This document shows, in pieces, positions 35,700 through 47,959 of a stretch of 64,000 nt of DNA. The stretch is from Glycine soja (lineage: Eukaryota > Streptophyta > Magnoliopsida > Fabales > Fabaceae), in NCBI RefSeq assembly GCF_004193775.1, contig NC_041008.1, forward strand, positions 10,869,731 through 10,933,730. Reading direction: 5' to 3'. Both the position numbers and the translations under genes were made by a program. The notes below the pieces were generated by a model. It made no database searches. It was not told where the DNA came from and saw nothing but the letters and a program-made list of their open reading frames with translations. Each line of letters opens with the position of its first letter. The first letter of the stretch is position 1.

Positions 35700-36420
35700 T
35701 AGAGTTCTTCACCAATAAAGGACAATGGTTGGAGATGTTCCTCTCTAGTATATATTGAGCACTATCTGGCCAACAATCTAGTCACTCTTTTGATATCATC
35801 ACTCTATCAATCCTACTCCTTGACAATGCATTTGGTGTATACCAAGTATACCTCCTTCCAATCATAGGTAGGCCCTCTGCTTCCATATCATCAATGAATT
35901 TACTATACTCCCTTAGGCCACCCTTCCCTTCCTTTTCACCAATAGTACCATCACCCACTCTTTCATCCATCCTTCTAATACAATTGAAGTCCCCTATAAT
36001 ACACCAATTCTCCACCGTGGTACTCCTTTTCTTGTCTAAAATTTCTTCCCAAAGCTTCATTTTGTCTCTTAATTCACAAGGTTAATAAATATTTGTCACC
36101 ACCACTTGTTTCCCAGACTCCTTTAACACACCCTTCAACCCAATAAATCCATTTCCCAAAAACTATTGTGAACTTGAAAAAATTTAGTGTCCTAAACACA
36201 TAGAAGTCCCCCGGATGCTCCGAAAGAGGGAAGAGCTACCCATTCCATATCCCTATCACTCCACAAAGAAAAACAAAAGCACTTATCCATCATTTCTTTT
36301 TTGTTTCTAGTAAGCAAAGAATATGAACCTCTTCTCATTGAATAAGTTGTCTTATATATCTTCCCTTCACCCTCCCTCCCAACCCCCTTACATCAAAAGA
36401 TAGTATCTTGATGAGATCAC
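35700..36420 (-). pseudogene. LINE endonuclease domain, decayed
   Basis: On the minus strand from about 36415, pieces of an apurinic endonuclease-like (EEP) domain can be followed: 'LSFDVRGLGGRVK', 'CLLETKKEMMDKC', then 'WCIIGDFNCIRRMDERVG' (35995-35930) and 'GRRYTWYTPNALSRSRIDRV' (35850-35790). GDFN and the SRIDR motif are standard in this family, which nicks target DNA to prime reverse transcription. Several stops break it. It is followed by the reverse transcriptase in the usual order. Confidence 0.85.
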
Positions 36421-37700
36421 ATTTCTATCCGTTGCCTCATATTTCTTCCTTACCTCCTCCAACCCTTCTTTATCCCTTTCCTCCAAATATTCTACTTTAT
36501 CTATCATAACATTGTCATCCCCCGCGTATGTCATCCCTAACACCACATCGTACTCCATAATCTCCCAGCTTTGACCTTCTTCTATTTGGTACAGAATACT
36601 TTATTACAATTAATAATTTCATCATCAGAGACATTCCTACTACCAGAGTCTTGAGATATACTTACTTTCTCATTTGCTTTTTTACCTTTCAATAGAGTTG
36701 CCTTCACTGAACTTTCCTCGACTTCATCTTCCATACTAATATCTTCTAGCATAATTGATGATCCTTATATGCTCTCTCTTTTCACCCTTATTGATATTTT
36801 TCTTGAGCACTGGCTTTGTTGAGAGATACGATGCTTCACCTCATCTGCACGAATTTTGACATTTGAACCTTGTGGAGAATTACCTTGCCCACTTTGACAG
36901 TAAATTGTTCATTGAATCTCCCTATTGCAATACGTTATGTCCTCATCAAAATATGAAACACCTCCCACCTTTCCTTAATGTTGTGTTATGGCTTTCCCCT
37001 TAATGGGTTCCCACGTAATTTGAATTGGAGTTATCCTCTTCAGTCTCCCAACCTTACTCTTTTTCCTTGAGTTCTTTTGTCCCATACTCTCCTTTCAACA
37101 CTTTTGACTGCCTATTTGGTATTTCCCCTATACCTCCTTGACCCAAGAAAAAAATATTGGCCCATTCCATAACTACTCGATATATTTCTCAAATTGACTG
37201 GGTCTACCAGATTTCATCCTCTACACATGCCTCCACTTCGTTGCCTCGTGAGAATGTTTTGTAGGCACCACCATCACTAGCTTCCACATATACTGGTTGT
37301 TTCCCCACCTGTACCATATCCTTCACATGGTTTATCAATGTTGTATTCCTTTCGGTAGTATTTTGAATTGAGCTTTGACCCACCAAAAGTCACCACTTTT
37401 CATTATATTCCCCTAGCTATTATCCTCCAAATTAGAATTTGAAACTCTCATCGACTCTCTGTCCTTCTCACTGCTCCCCCTATGCTAATGGTTATTCTAT
37501 TGTTCAACCACATCTTCCTCTTCCCCTTCCATATCTCCATCAAAATCCAAGCCCAAGGATGCAATTTTTATGCCAATGTCACTCTCCAAAAAGCCTTCCT
37601 TTGTCTAGTTATCATGTCTTTCCCACTTCCAACAATTGCATTGCATCTTTTGGTATCTTGTATCCTTTATAACCCTTAACCAACACGCCTATCCATTGAT
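36421..37700 (-). other. LINE inter-domain region, no clear domain
   Basis: This lies between the ORF1-like part and the endonuclease of the LINE on the same strand. Short open pieces on the minus strand (for example 37386-37204) show no recognisable domain. It probably represents the variable linker of the LINE ORF1 protein, heavily mutated. Confidence 0.5.
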
Positions 37701-38700
37701 TTTTAATTTTATCTCATCTATTAACGATTCCAACTTCTGAGACTCTAACAACAATCCTTAACGTGTCTAGACTCTCTAGCTCCTTAATACCTTTATCCAC
37801 TTTTACAAAGGTCTCGTACCCACTCACCACTTTTGCAAAGCATTCAGGTCCCCAAGCTTGCAATGGTATTCCTGAGTAGTAAATCCATGATATCTTATTG
37901 TTTGTGTTGATGTTTCAATTCCATTTTTCCATGGAATAAAAGGCTATCAATAGCCCTTCCTCCTCCCTTTTTGTGCCTCTCTTATACGCTATTCTCAGAT
38001 AAACCTTGTAATCACATCATATCATCACCTAGGTAGGTAAGTTTCACTCGTCCTGAATCTTCGAATATCAGGATCTTGTTCAATCCATCAAAAAAAGATG
38101 GGTCCCTTAATCTTCCCACCCAACATTTTTGTAGCCATTCCAAATTCTTTTCCTCCACAATAATATCTTGTCCTAACCACGCCATATATGCCTCCTTAGT
38201 ACACATATGCTTTTTCTTTTGCCAAATTTGCCTTGTCTCCTCTCCAGGTTGCTTGAGCGCATAGGCATAAGACGAACTACCAATCTCAAACTTCCTTTAA
38301 TATCCCCACACCTCCTTATGATTTTGAGCTTCAATAGCAACCCTTTTACCTTTCCTTTGGCCTCTATCTCTGAGGTTCAGATCTTTCTTTATCTGCTTGT
38401 CGAATTTGATGAACTTGGGTGTATTAACATGCATCTTCTTAGTTCCAATACAAACTGTATCCAACGTCCTCTCAAGTTTTCTATCATTCTTAACATCTAG
38501 GAAGCATAAAAAGTTGTAATGGTGCCCACCTCTGTCCCTCCATGGTGCAAAGAAGACCTCCTAAACCTTTCCCTACTTCACAAACACCTTCCAAATATCC
38601 TGTTCATTGAAGTGCTCAAGAAATTTGGAAAAATAAATTCTTGACACCCTCCCTCCTTCACTCAAACCGTCGTTGTGTTTCTCCCACTCTCTACCTCTCA
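37701..38700 (-). pseudogene. LINE ORF1-like region: RRM and DUF4283-like segments
   Basis: On the minus strand from about 38640: 'FLEHFNEQDIWKVFVK', then 'FLCFLDVKNDRKLERTLDTV' and 'GTKKMHVNTPKF', the pattern of the RNA-recognition motif found at the start of many plant LINEs. It continues with 'LEWLQKCWVGRLRDPSFF' (about 38140) and 'GIPLQAWGPECFAKVV' (about 37880), typical of the nucleic-acid-binding ORF1-type protein. Stops interrupt it. It sits upstream of the endonuclease in the expected order, so the LINE spans about 38.7 to 29.0 kb including the insertion. Confidence 0.75.
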
Positions 38701-38963
38701 TTTTTTTTAGGTACTACACATGCTTACTTATGAAATGTGAGCCTATATAACCTTATGAAAAGTCCCACTCATCTTTTTTTCAACCTTGAAAACAAAATAT
38801 TTAAGAGTTTATGAAAATTAATGTAACAAGCTCTCATTATAAGGTGTTGGCTTGTGTGGCCTTTTGGGGGGTAGATTATCAATAAAGTTTAATGAATTTG
38901 TTCAATGGGAGAGTCATCTCTAGGTATGGCAATTGAGCGGGACATGTATAGATACTAGCTACT

Positions 38964-39211
38964 TATTAGTGATAAATGCAAACATGATTTAATTCAAAAT
39001 TAATTGGTTTATTGTCCCTATAATCACGTCCATGTTGTTTGCTTATTATAGGAGAAAATCAAGCTCTACTATTATTACTTTAATTTTGTTTCAAGTTGTT
39101 TCCTTGATTTTGGCTAAGGGTTAGCGCTTATTGTTAGTGCAACAACTATTTAACCATCACTTTGTACATGTAAAATTATATACAATAAAAACAATCCTTT
39201 TTCTTCTTATA
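38964..39211 (+). repeat. 5' LTR of the Copia element
   Basis: Starts TATTAGTGATAAATGC and ends CTTCTTATA. It matches 41628-41875 over its full 248 bp with few differences. Confidence 0.9.
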
Positions 39212-39219
39212 TGGTATCA
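39212..39219 (+). other. Primer-binding site, initiator tRNA-Met type
   Basis: TGGTATCA directly follows the LTR, matching the first eight bases of the usual TGGTATCAGAGC site. The bases after it have diverged. Confidence 0.75.
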
Positions 39220-39260
39220 TATTTGCCTTATCCTTACAACACCTTAAACACGATCCTTCT

Positions 39261-40190
39261 ATGGCACCCACCATTTCCACTACTACCAATGAGTTAAAAG
39301 AACTCATGGAGTTCAACAACAATTTTCATTTTTCAATCAAGCTTACTGCTACCAATTACCCTGCCTGGTACAAACAGGTTCATGCTCTACTCATTGTTCG
39401 TGACCTTGAAGGCTATGTCATCGGAAAAATTGTTAGTCCACCTGCCACAGTTGGTTCTAATGATGCTGCGGCACCAAATCCTGCATATTCCTTATGGATT
39501 CGGCAAGATAAGCTTATTTATCTTGCTCTTCTTGGCTCGTGTGATTTTGAAGCACGATCTATCATGGCTGCTGCTGACACTTCTCGCGATGCTTGGGTAG
39601 CCCTTGCACGTGCATTTTCTAATTGATCTCAATCTAGAATCATGTCTCTCAGAGAACGTCTCTATCACCAAAGGTACCTCCTCGATTTCCACTTATCTAC
39701 TATCGATTCATAATATTGCTGATGAGTTAGCTCTCATTAGCCATCCAATTGACTACCTTGAAATGGTCATACATACTCTGAATGGTCTAGGACCAACATT
39801 TCGAGAGTTCACTGCCTCCATTCGAACTCGTGATTCACCAATTGCCTTCATTGAGTTGTATGATAAATTGGTGGATTTCAAGATGTATTTCCAGCGTTAA
39901 GAACACCTCTCAACTAACATCCCCTTCACTGCCAATGTTGTTCAGTGTCATCAACATGGTCAAGGTCGTGGGCACTCTTTCCATGGCCGCCAACACAACC
40001 ATCATGTTCACAATTCAATTTCCTCTAGCAACAAGAAACCAACCAATCCGATCACTTGTTAGTATTGTGAAAAGCCTGGTCACTCCGCAAAGCAATGCTA
40101 TAAGATTCTTGACTATCCAAACAAGCCACGCCAACCAACTGCTAATGTTGCGCAAACAACTTCATCTCACTCACCTCCACCTTAGTCTCA
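39261..40190 (+). pseudogene. Copia gag, broken
   Basis: The first frame (39261-39626) has 'FSIKLTATNYPAWYKQVHAL', 'IRQDKLIYLALLGSC' and 'SRDAWVALARAF', the retrotransposon gag (UBN2-like) pattern. After a frameshift, 39604-39900 continues with 'ISTYLLSIHNIADELALI' and 'ELYDKLVDFKMYF'. Near 40055-40105 a CCHC zinc knuckle can be read with its second residue replaced by a stop: C-stop-YC, then EKPGHSAKQC. The coat protein therefore needs at least two repairs and is not functional. Confidence 0.85.
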
Positions 40191-40199
40191 ACACCAGTC

Positions 40200-41666
40200 A
40201 ACCTCATTTTAATGTCATTGGAAACAAATGGGTGTTTCATTTGAAAAGAAATTTAGATGGATTGATTGCTCGTTACAAAGCCTGGCTTGTAGCTAAAGGG
40301 TTTCATCAATGACCAAGCATTGATTATAAAGACACCTTCAATCCAGTTATCAAACCTCAAACAATCAAAATAGCTTTGTGCATTACGCTTTCTAAGGGTT
40401 GGAACTTAACACAAATGGATGTCAATAATGCCTTTTTACATGGAGTTATATCTGAGGATGTTTACACGTCTCAACCTTCTGGCTTTACTCATCCAAACTT
40501 TCCAAATCATATATGCAAGCTCCATAAAGCATTATATGGTTTGAAGCAGTCACCTCAGGCATGGTGCTAGGAATTAAAGTCCTTTGTTGTTGCCTCTGGA
40601 TTTTTCAATGCTAAATCTGATTCTTCACTCTTTATTTATAAACAAGATCATGTCATTGCTTATTTTTTAGTCTATGTTGATGATCTTCTTCTTACGGGAA
40701 ATGGTGTCACTTTCCTGGCCAAATTCAAAGCAGCTCTTGCTATAAAATTTTCTCTCAAAGATCGTGGGACACCGAGCCACTTCCTTGGTGTAGAACTTCT
40801 TCCTACTGCTAATGGCATGTTCTTATCTCAACAATACTACATTCGGGATATCTTGCAAAAAGGTAACATGATTGATGCAAAGCTAATTGGAACTCCGATG
40901 TCTACTACCTGTTCGCTTAGCTCACACGATGATACACCTAGTTGTGATTCATCTTTATTTCGCAGCATCATCGGATCCTTACACTATTTATCCATCACCA
41001 GGCCAGATATCGCATTCACTGTAAACAAGTTGTCACAATACATGCAGTCACCTACGACTACTCACATGCAGGCACTCAAGCGTATCCTACGCTACCTCAA
41101 GCATACCATTTCACATGGTCTATAACTCGTTGCAACCAAAAACCTACTGCCTTTTGTGATGCAGATTAGGGTGGTGATACAAATGACAAAAAGTTTACAG
41201 GTGCTTATATTGTCTATCTTGGTCCAAATGCTATATCTTGGTCTTGCAAGAAAGAATCCAGAGTTGCAAGATCCTCAACTAAGGCTGAATATCGCACCAT
41301 TGGATTAACGACTTTTGAACTTCTATGGCTACAACAACTACTATTGGAACTTGGCATCAAATTAACTAAGCAACCAACTATCTTTTCAGACAATATTGGT
41401 GCCACATATCTTTGTGCAAATCCAGTTTTTCACTCAAAGATGAAGCGCTTAGCTATTAATTACCATTTTGTTCGTGACATTGTTGCCAAGGGTGAACTCA
41501 AAGTGTCTCATGTTCCTTCCTATCATCCACTCGTAGACTTGCTAACTAAGTTGTTCTCCCGGCCACGCCATGAGTTTCTCATCACCAAGATTGGCGTCGT
41601 TGACTCCTCCTCCATCTTGCAGGGGCATATTAGTGATAAATGCAAACAAGATTTAATTCAAAATTA
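40200..41666 (+). pseudogene. Copia reverse transcriptase and RNase H, broken
   Basis: Starts abruptly after gag with 'NKWVFHLKRNLDGLIARYKA', then 'WNLTQMDVNNAFLHG' (40400-40445), 'KALYGLKQSPQAW' (40526-40565), and the active-site strand 'YFLVYVDDLLLTG' (40660-40700), here intact. RNase H follows: 'ITRPDIAFTVNKLSQYM', an Asp-Ala-Asp followed by a stop near 41175, 'RSSTKAEYRTI', and 'KRLAINYHFVRD' (41447). At least four stops interrupt it. Integrase and protease coding sequence is missing entirely. Confidence 0.88.
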
Positions 41667-41875
41667 ATTGGTTTATTGTCCCTATAATCACGTCCATGTT
41701 GTTTCCTTATTATAGGAGAAAATCAAGTTCTACCATTATTACTTTAATTATGTTTCAATTTGTTTCCTTGATTTTGGCTAAGGGTTGCCACTTATTGTTA
41801 GTGCAATGACTATTTAACCTTCACTCTGTGCATGTAAAATTATATACAATAAAAACAATCCTTTTTCTTCTTATA
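41628..41875 (+). repeat. 3' LTR of the Copia element
   Basis: This is the partner of 38964-39211. It follows GCAGGGGCA and is the same length as the 5' copy. Confidence 0.9.
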
Positions 41876-44800
41876 TTATTAGGGGTACTCATGATTTGAG
41901 TATTTACATAACTACAACCATAACTAATAAGTAATTAGATTATAAGTGAATATTTTAACTATAATCATAACTAATTTTATATATCTAGTTATAATTTGAT
42001 ATAACCAATTATTGTTTATAAAATACAGATATATAACCGGTTATGAATAAACTAGTTATATAACAACTTATATCTAAAACCAATTATATAATTAGTTATG
42101 AAGAAATAAAAATAAGTTATTTAAAATAACCATTTCTATAAAATTAGTTATACTTTTATAACTATAACTATTTTTTAAATGAAAAATTATTTAAAATAAT
42201 CATAACTATAAGACTGAATATACTTTTATAACTATTTTTTATATAATTAGTTATATAATTATAGTTATTTTTAAAAATTAGTTTTTTTAGCCGCCCTACT
42301 AGCTACCCGTTATCAATTCATTAGAAATTATTTGTAGTTTTTTTTTTCTTCATATACGTGGGAATTCATCGATATGAATGAATACTTCTTAAAAAATATT
42401 TTTTATTTATTTTATAAGTTCTAAATAAAATCGTACTCTTTAAATTATAAAGTCAAGTAAAATTATACTCTAAAAGTATAAATCTAAATTAACATGAGGT
42501 TTCAGACCTGGGCAGACCACACAGTGGGCTTTGGTGGTTACTAAACCCACTAACTTTAATTTTTAATTATAAATTATCTCCATAATTTGAATTACATCAT
42601 AAAAAATATCCTATTTCATGTGTATTGCTCGCATAAATTTGTGTATATCAGTATTATTCTCACAATATAAATTTTTTGAATTCATGACTATTTTTAACAC
42701 CTTTCTTTAAATTATCTCCATAATTTGAATTACATCATAAAAGTATCCTATTTCATGTGTATTGCTCCCATAAATTTGTGTATGAGTATTATTCTCATAA
42801 TATAATTTTTTTGAATTTATGACTATTTTTAACACCTTTCTTTATGCTTGGCCCATTTTTCAGTTGTTCTTCTCACATATTCTAATTAAAAAGACAAAAA
42901 GATCCTTGATGTAACTTTATGTAATTTTATGAATATACTTTTTTCTAGTATTTTATATCTTATCAAATAAGAAAAAAAGTTTATTGAAAAAACAAAATGA
43001 TATTTTATTTTCTACTCTTTTTATCCTTTTCCTATTTGATTTTTCATTTTCCTTTCTGATCCAAACTTTGTGTTACACTGTTTAATATAGTAAGATTCTC
43101 TGCTTATAAAATAAGTATTATTACTGCTTTGAATTGATAAGGTGATTGATGTACACGTAGCATTTCTCTTTCGAAGACACTTTCAATAAAAGCTAAAAAT
43201 AAAATATGTAAGCTAAAAAATCAAAACACGTGCATGCACCTACATTTAAGTGAGTTCTTAGGTGTAACTACTTCCTAGGAGACCATCTTCTTGTGTCAGT
43301 GGTATACTGACAAAGGTGAAGGCTTTCTTATTAGGTGTATTGGAATTGGAAGAAGTAACGCAATTATATTTTAGTGTGTTTGATTGAAAGAATAAAAATA
43401 AGCAAAAGATAAAAGTAAAAATCATTTAAATTAAAATATAAAAGGTGTAAAACATATATGACATTCACTTTTTTTTTTTCTTCTATTTATTTGCTTCCTC
43501 CCTCTACGAAAGACAAGCGTATGTACGATGACTTCTGTCTAGTAGTCTCATTGAGACACTGTTATGTGTTATCACACACCCCATGCTTTGACCGCAGCAT
43601 TGGACCTAGCCCCTAGATCTAGATGGAGAAAACCAGCATAAGCACGAATTCGCTAACTGTGTATTATCCACACCAAAATATGTTTTGGCCTTTTTCTATT
43701 GATGTAGAATGTAGAAATGTAATATGAATGATCAAGCATGCATGAGAGAATAAGGTAGCAAACTTTAGTTTGAGTCATTTTTTTTGTTTAATATTTTACC
43801 TATAAATGCCAGATTTGTTTTTCAACACTCTTTCTTTAATTTAACTAACTTGATCTAGATATGACTTGTATTCAATCTCCAATTTGGCTTAAATAATCTC
43901 TAGAACACACGTCTTGCTTTTGTTTTTTGACTGAGTTTGTGTTTCAAATTACTTCAAAATAAGGCTCGGGGAAGGAAACAGACTTAAGGTACTCTAGTAA
44001 TCCCCAAAATATTTTAAAATAAAATAGTAAAATACCGAGTTCGATGGACACAATGAGTTATCCATATATATTAAGATTTAATCTACTTAACGTTGAACTA
44101 GGTTCTATACATAACGTCATGTCTGTTACAAACTTAAGCAGATAAATTCAATCTAAATATATAAACACTTTATAAGATCTAGTTTTAGGTATCAATGAGG
44201 GACTTTTCCTCAGGAAATTCTTATTTCTAAAATACTTCTAACACTTAGTAATTGGAAATTGTTACGAATGTCTAATATCATAATTTAGGCAACGTGCAGT
44301 TTGTCTCCTATATATATTTTTACTCAAAATCATGGCTTGGAGGTTCCCAACTGAATCTAAACTTACCATTTTCTTTGAAGCTCCGAGAGGGAATACTTTA
44401 TATCATAAATCCATGAAAGGAAGCACAATGCATGAATCTTAAGTCCACGATAACTAGTAGAAAGATTCCTGTCCTATTATATAGGAGAGGTAAAAATTAA
44501 AGATCAATGTGAAGCAGTTTCATGGCATTGATCCTGAAAAGGCCAATATGTATGCAATATGTGAAAACAGAGGCTGTTATTATCGCCGTATGGTTGTGAC
44601 GTACGTGTTTATTCCATTATTAATTTACTAGTTGAATTATTATAATAGTAATGATATATATCACATCGTATACATTTTTTTATAACCCAAAGAATATTAT
44701 TACGTGTAATCCAAACAAAACATAGATTGGAAGCAAAAACGCAAGAACTGGTACACTTAATTAATATTTTATTTTAATTATATTATATCACTTATCTCTT

Positions 44801-46429
44801 AGATTTCTATCTCCTTCTAAGTATCTACTAACACCTAAATGTTCATGTATCATTTTTCTTATAATAAATAAAAAATTGAAGTAGTTATCATTAAGATTTC
44901 AACCTTTCGGCATGGTCAATGAGACAAGCCTAAAATAGCATATTTTGAGATGTCTGACAATATGTGATTCTGCCCATACTAATCACGGTATTCGTGTAAA
45001 CTAAAGAATGTAATAGTTTATGTATATACAACGTGAGATATATGAAAGAGAAAATTTGAGTTAAGCTGTTGCGGGCTATTGTACGTAGAATATGCATATA
45101 CTTAATAAATTTTTCTCCCAAATGTGGAGTATAACATTACTTTTCTTTCTACATTGCATAAACCTTTAACATCTTTTAAGAATGAGATCCATTTCAAACT
45201 GGCACAAATGTGCATGTGCGACAACATACACATCAGATGACAATATTTTAATATTTTATACAAACAGTAATGTCTCACCCATAGCTATATAGCTACTTTG
45301 GGGAAAGAAATTAAAAAAAAAAAAACTCAAAGCTTTATCTTATCTGTTTCCTTATGGAACATCTTGGATACTTTAAAATCTAAGTTAACACGTTAAAGCC
45401 AAATCTTGCTCATGATGCAACTTTATTTTAGCCTTTTTAGGGAAACAAAACACGTCGATGGCCATTTCATGTAACAAGTGGATTGCACTATTATAATGTC
45501 TGCTTTAAAAGCACTCATAATCTTGGTTTTTAGTCAGCGATGGACGTTGATATGATAGGATAAATGACCGACCACAATAACTTTTCGTTTTTTTAGGGGA
45601 GGAAATTGTTATGACTTATGAGAAAGATATCCTTAATTTCATATATATTGAATTACTATGTGTATATTATGTGAAAATTTTGAATTTTTCTCTATCTTCT
45701 CAGAATTTAAATAGGTGGAGTTATATTAAAATTTGTGAATACCTAAAAAGAAATAAATAAACAAAAAATTTTCACGAAATGATTTAAGAAAATTTAACAT
45801 GAAAAGATACATTCCCGGTTGTTAAACTGTATGTTTTTTAACTAGCTATAAATAGCAGGTGTGTGTGAGAGTGAAACTTTGAGCTTCGAATTCACCTTTT
45901 GTATTTGTAAAAGCAACCTTGGACCATTATGTTGCGTGTGCTTGGATTTTTAAATATTCGTTTTCGTCAATATGTAGTTGTTGGATTCTTTTTTTTTATA
46001 TTTCAATAGATAATCATTGATGATCACGAGGCATTATACTTTGTCTTAGGAAAATGTTGTGCTTTTCTCCGTCTTTCTTTTTTCATTTTTTAATTTTAAC
46101 CTTCATTTACACTAGACAGTGATATAATGCTTATGACTGTGTAAAGACATTGACATCCATGACAAATTCCTCGATCACAACAACGACATTAACATATTAA
46201 CAAACAACACGGTGGCCATCAATCTTTTTTATTTTTTAAATTCCATTTTATGTCTTTGCGGGAACCTTTGCATATACTTAAGAATAAAGAGAGAAACAGA
46301 TAGTCTATAGGTTTTTAATTTTCTTTTTCCAAACACCTTAAGTTATTGTTTAAGATAAGAACAATTACAAGGATTATCCTGCGAGTACAATCAAAGCAAA
46401 ATAAAGGGTATTGAACCCGAGAACGCACT
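41876..46429. other. Intergenic AT-rich region
   Basis: No gene is seen. 41890-42290 is built of variants of 'ataactataac' and 'taactagttatataa', a low-complexity array with many small inverted repeats. A 138-bp tandem duplication follows at 42571-42843. From 43.0 to 46.4 kb the DNA is ordinary AT-rich spacer. Confidence 0.55.
42571..42843. repeat. Tandem duplication, period 138 bp
   Basis: Copies start at 42571 and 42709, both with 'aaattatctccataatttga' and ending 'aacacctttctttа'-like sequence near 42707 and 42843. They differ by a few substitutions and small indels. No coding content. Confidence 0.9.
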
Positions 46430-46773
46430 TGATAGCAATACTGTACTACCAGCCAGGCCCAAGAGGATACAGAAGAGGCCCAATTACCTTTGTGATTACG
46501 TGTAGTGCAGGAATAGAAGAAGACAAGCATGCAGAATATTCTTCTTTGCAATTCCATCCAGCAATTCGGTTACAACCAATTCAGATTCCGTTGCCCCAAT
46601 TCTGATATCATTCTGTTATTCTCTGCTTTACTGTTATTTTCCCTGAAAGCCAATGTTTGGCACGGTCATTCCAGCTCTGGAATCACCATAAATACCATGA
46701 TAAGCAATGAAGTAACACAGAGAACATTTCTCTTAATTTTCTTAGTGAATTTAGTATAGTAGCTCACCTAACA
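46430..46773 (+). repeat. 5' LTR of the gypsy element
   Basis: It has 344 bp, TG...CA ends, and matches 51864-52186. The bases after it ('tagtatgatctgcca') look like a damaged initiator-tRNA-Met primer site. Confidence 0.9.
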
Positions 46774-46799
46774 ACTAGTATGATCTGCCACCATCAACC

Positions 46800-47024
46800 A
46801 TGCCTGATCACAACACGAGACAGACAACCACTGACCGCCATGAAGAGGCCGTCACCCGCCTTACACAAAGCCAAAACACCTTAGCCCAAAATCATGTTGC
46901 CCTGTCCCAAGCCCAAACCGCAATGAACTCTAAGGTCGATTCAATCCTAGAACATCTTGCGGCAATCACCACCACCACCCCTCATTCACGACCTCACATG
47001 AAGCTGGAGGTTTCATGTTTTTGA
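46800..47024 (+). pseudogene. Gag N-terminal fragment
   Basis: Reads 'TDRHEEAVTRLTQSQNTL', then 'ALSQAQTAMNSKVDSILEHL', a coiled-coil-like start typical of these gypsy gag proteins. It is similar in style to the piece inside the mini element at 21.4 kb. The frame ends at 47024. The rest of gag up to 47360 is reduced and shifted, with no zinc knuckle seen. Confidence 0.65.
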
Positions 47025-47363
47025 TGGCTAGGATGGACCCCATGGGTTGGAGGTTTCACGTTTTGAGCGACTCGCGAACTGAATTGTGGCTCTTGCTTCG
47101 CCTTTCCTCCTCAACTGTTTTGTTTTAGGGTGAATCCTAAGTTGCGACGTGAAGTTCAGGCTCTCTAGCCTCTGCCACTTCCTGAGGAGGCTGCTCTAGC
47201 TAAACTACAAGAGGACAAAATCCTGGACTGTCATTGCCATTCCAGAACTCCATTCAACTATCCTCCTCCGCCAAACCAACCACCAGGACCTCTCGCGGCT
47301 TTGAATCCTAGGATGCCCGTGAAACATGTCTCCTTGGACCATTAGGATGAGAAATGGGTCGTC

Positions 47364-47933
47364 ATGCACCGTTGTAAGCCACGACTCCACTTATTCATTG
47401 CTGACGAGGACGTAGCCTCGACTCCAGATCATCCACTCAAATTCGATCCACCTTCTCTCAAACAACTTCCTCATGACCCACCACAAATTAGTCTCAATGC
47501 TCTATCTAGAATGTCGGCCCCCAAAACCTTTCGTATCTACGACCACATCTCTCACCACTGCGTCATGATCCTTGTAGATGGTGGTAGCACACATAATTTG
47601 ATCCAGGCACAGGTTGCCAAGTTTCTCAACCTCCCCACCGCCTCCATGTCGACTTTGCAGGTAATGGTCAGCAATGGTAACATCTTGGACTGTGACACCT
47701 CTTGCCCTAAGTTTCCCCCTACAGTTCAGGGTCACCATTTTACCTTTGACCTTTTCCAATTACCCCTTCGTGGTGCCGACATAGTGTTAGGGGTTCAGTG
47801 GCTTAAGCACCTGGGCTTTGTCACCACGCGACTACGCCTCACTCACCATGTCCTTTTCCCAAATGGGCTAACCCATCACCCTTTACGCGGACGTCCCAAT
47901 CCATCCTTCTTTAACCTCGTCCCAACAACTTAA
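47364..47933 (+). pseudogene. Gypsy protease (retropepsin-like)
   Basis: The frame contains 'MILVDGGSTHNLIQAQVAKF' at about 47564-47625, where the catalytic D-S/T-G of retropepsins reads D-G-G. Then come 'LQVMVSNGNILDC' and 'LPLRGADIVLGVQWLKHLG' (about 47760-47815), the normal downstream pattern. The changed Ser/Thr suggests loss of activity. The frame is cut at 47933 by a stop before the reverse transcriptase region. Confidence 0.85.
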
Positions 47934-47959
47934 ACATTACTTTCAAACCCAAAGTGTTT

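Larger units (their letters stand above)
38964..41875 (+). mobile_element. Ty1/Copia retrotransposon, internally deleted
   Basis: Paired 248-bp LTRs (38964-39211 and 41628-41875) enclose a 2.4-kb interior. It starts with an initiator-tRNA-Met primer site (TGGTATCA, 39212) and ends with a polypurine tract (GCAGGGGCA, 41619-41627). The interior encodes gag, then jumps to the later part of reverse transcriptase and RNase H; protease, integrase and the start of reverse transcriptase are deleted. Stops and frameshifts are numerous. The LTR ends read TA...TA where intact relatives have TG...CA. I could not identify a clean target duplication. Confidence 0.9.
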
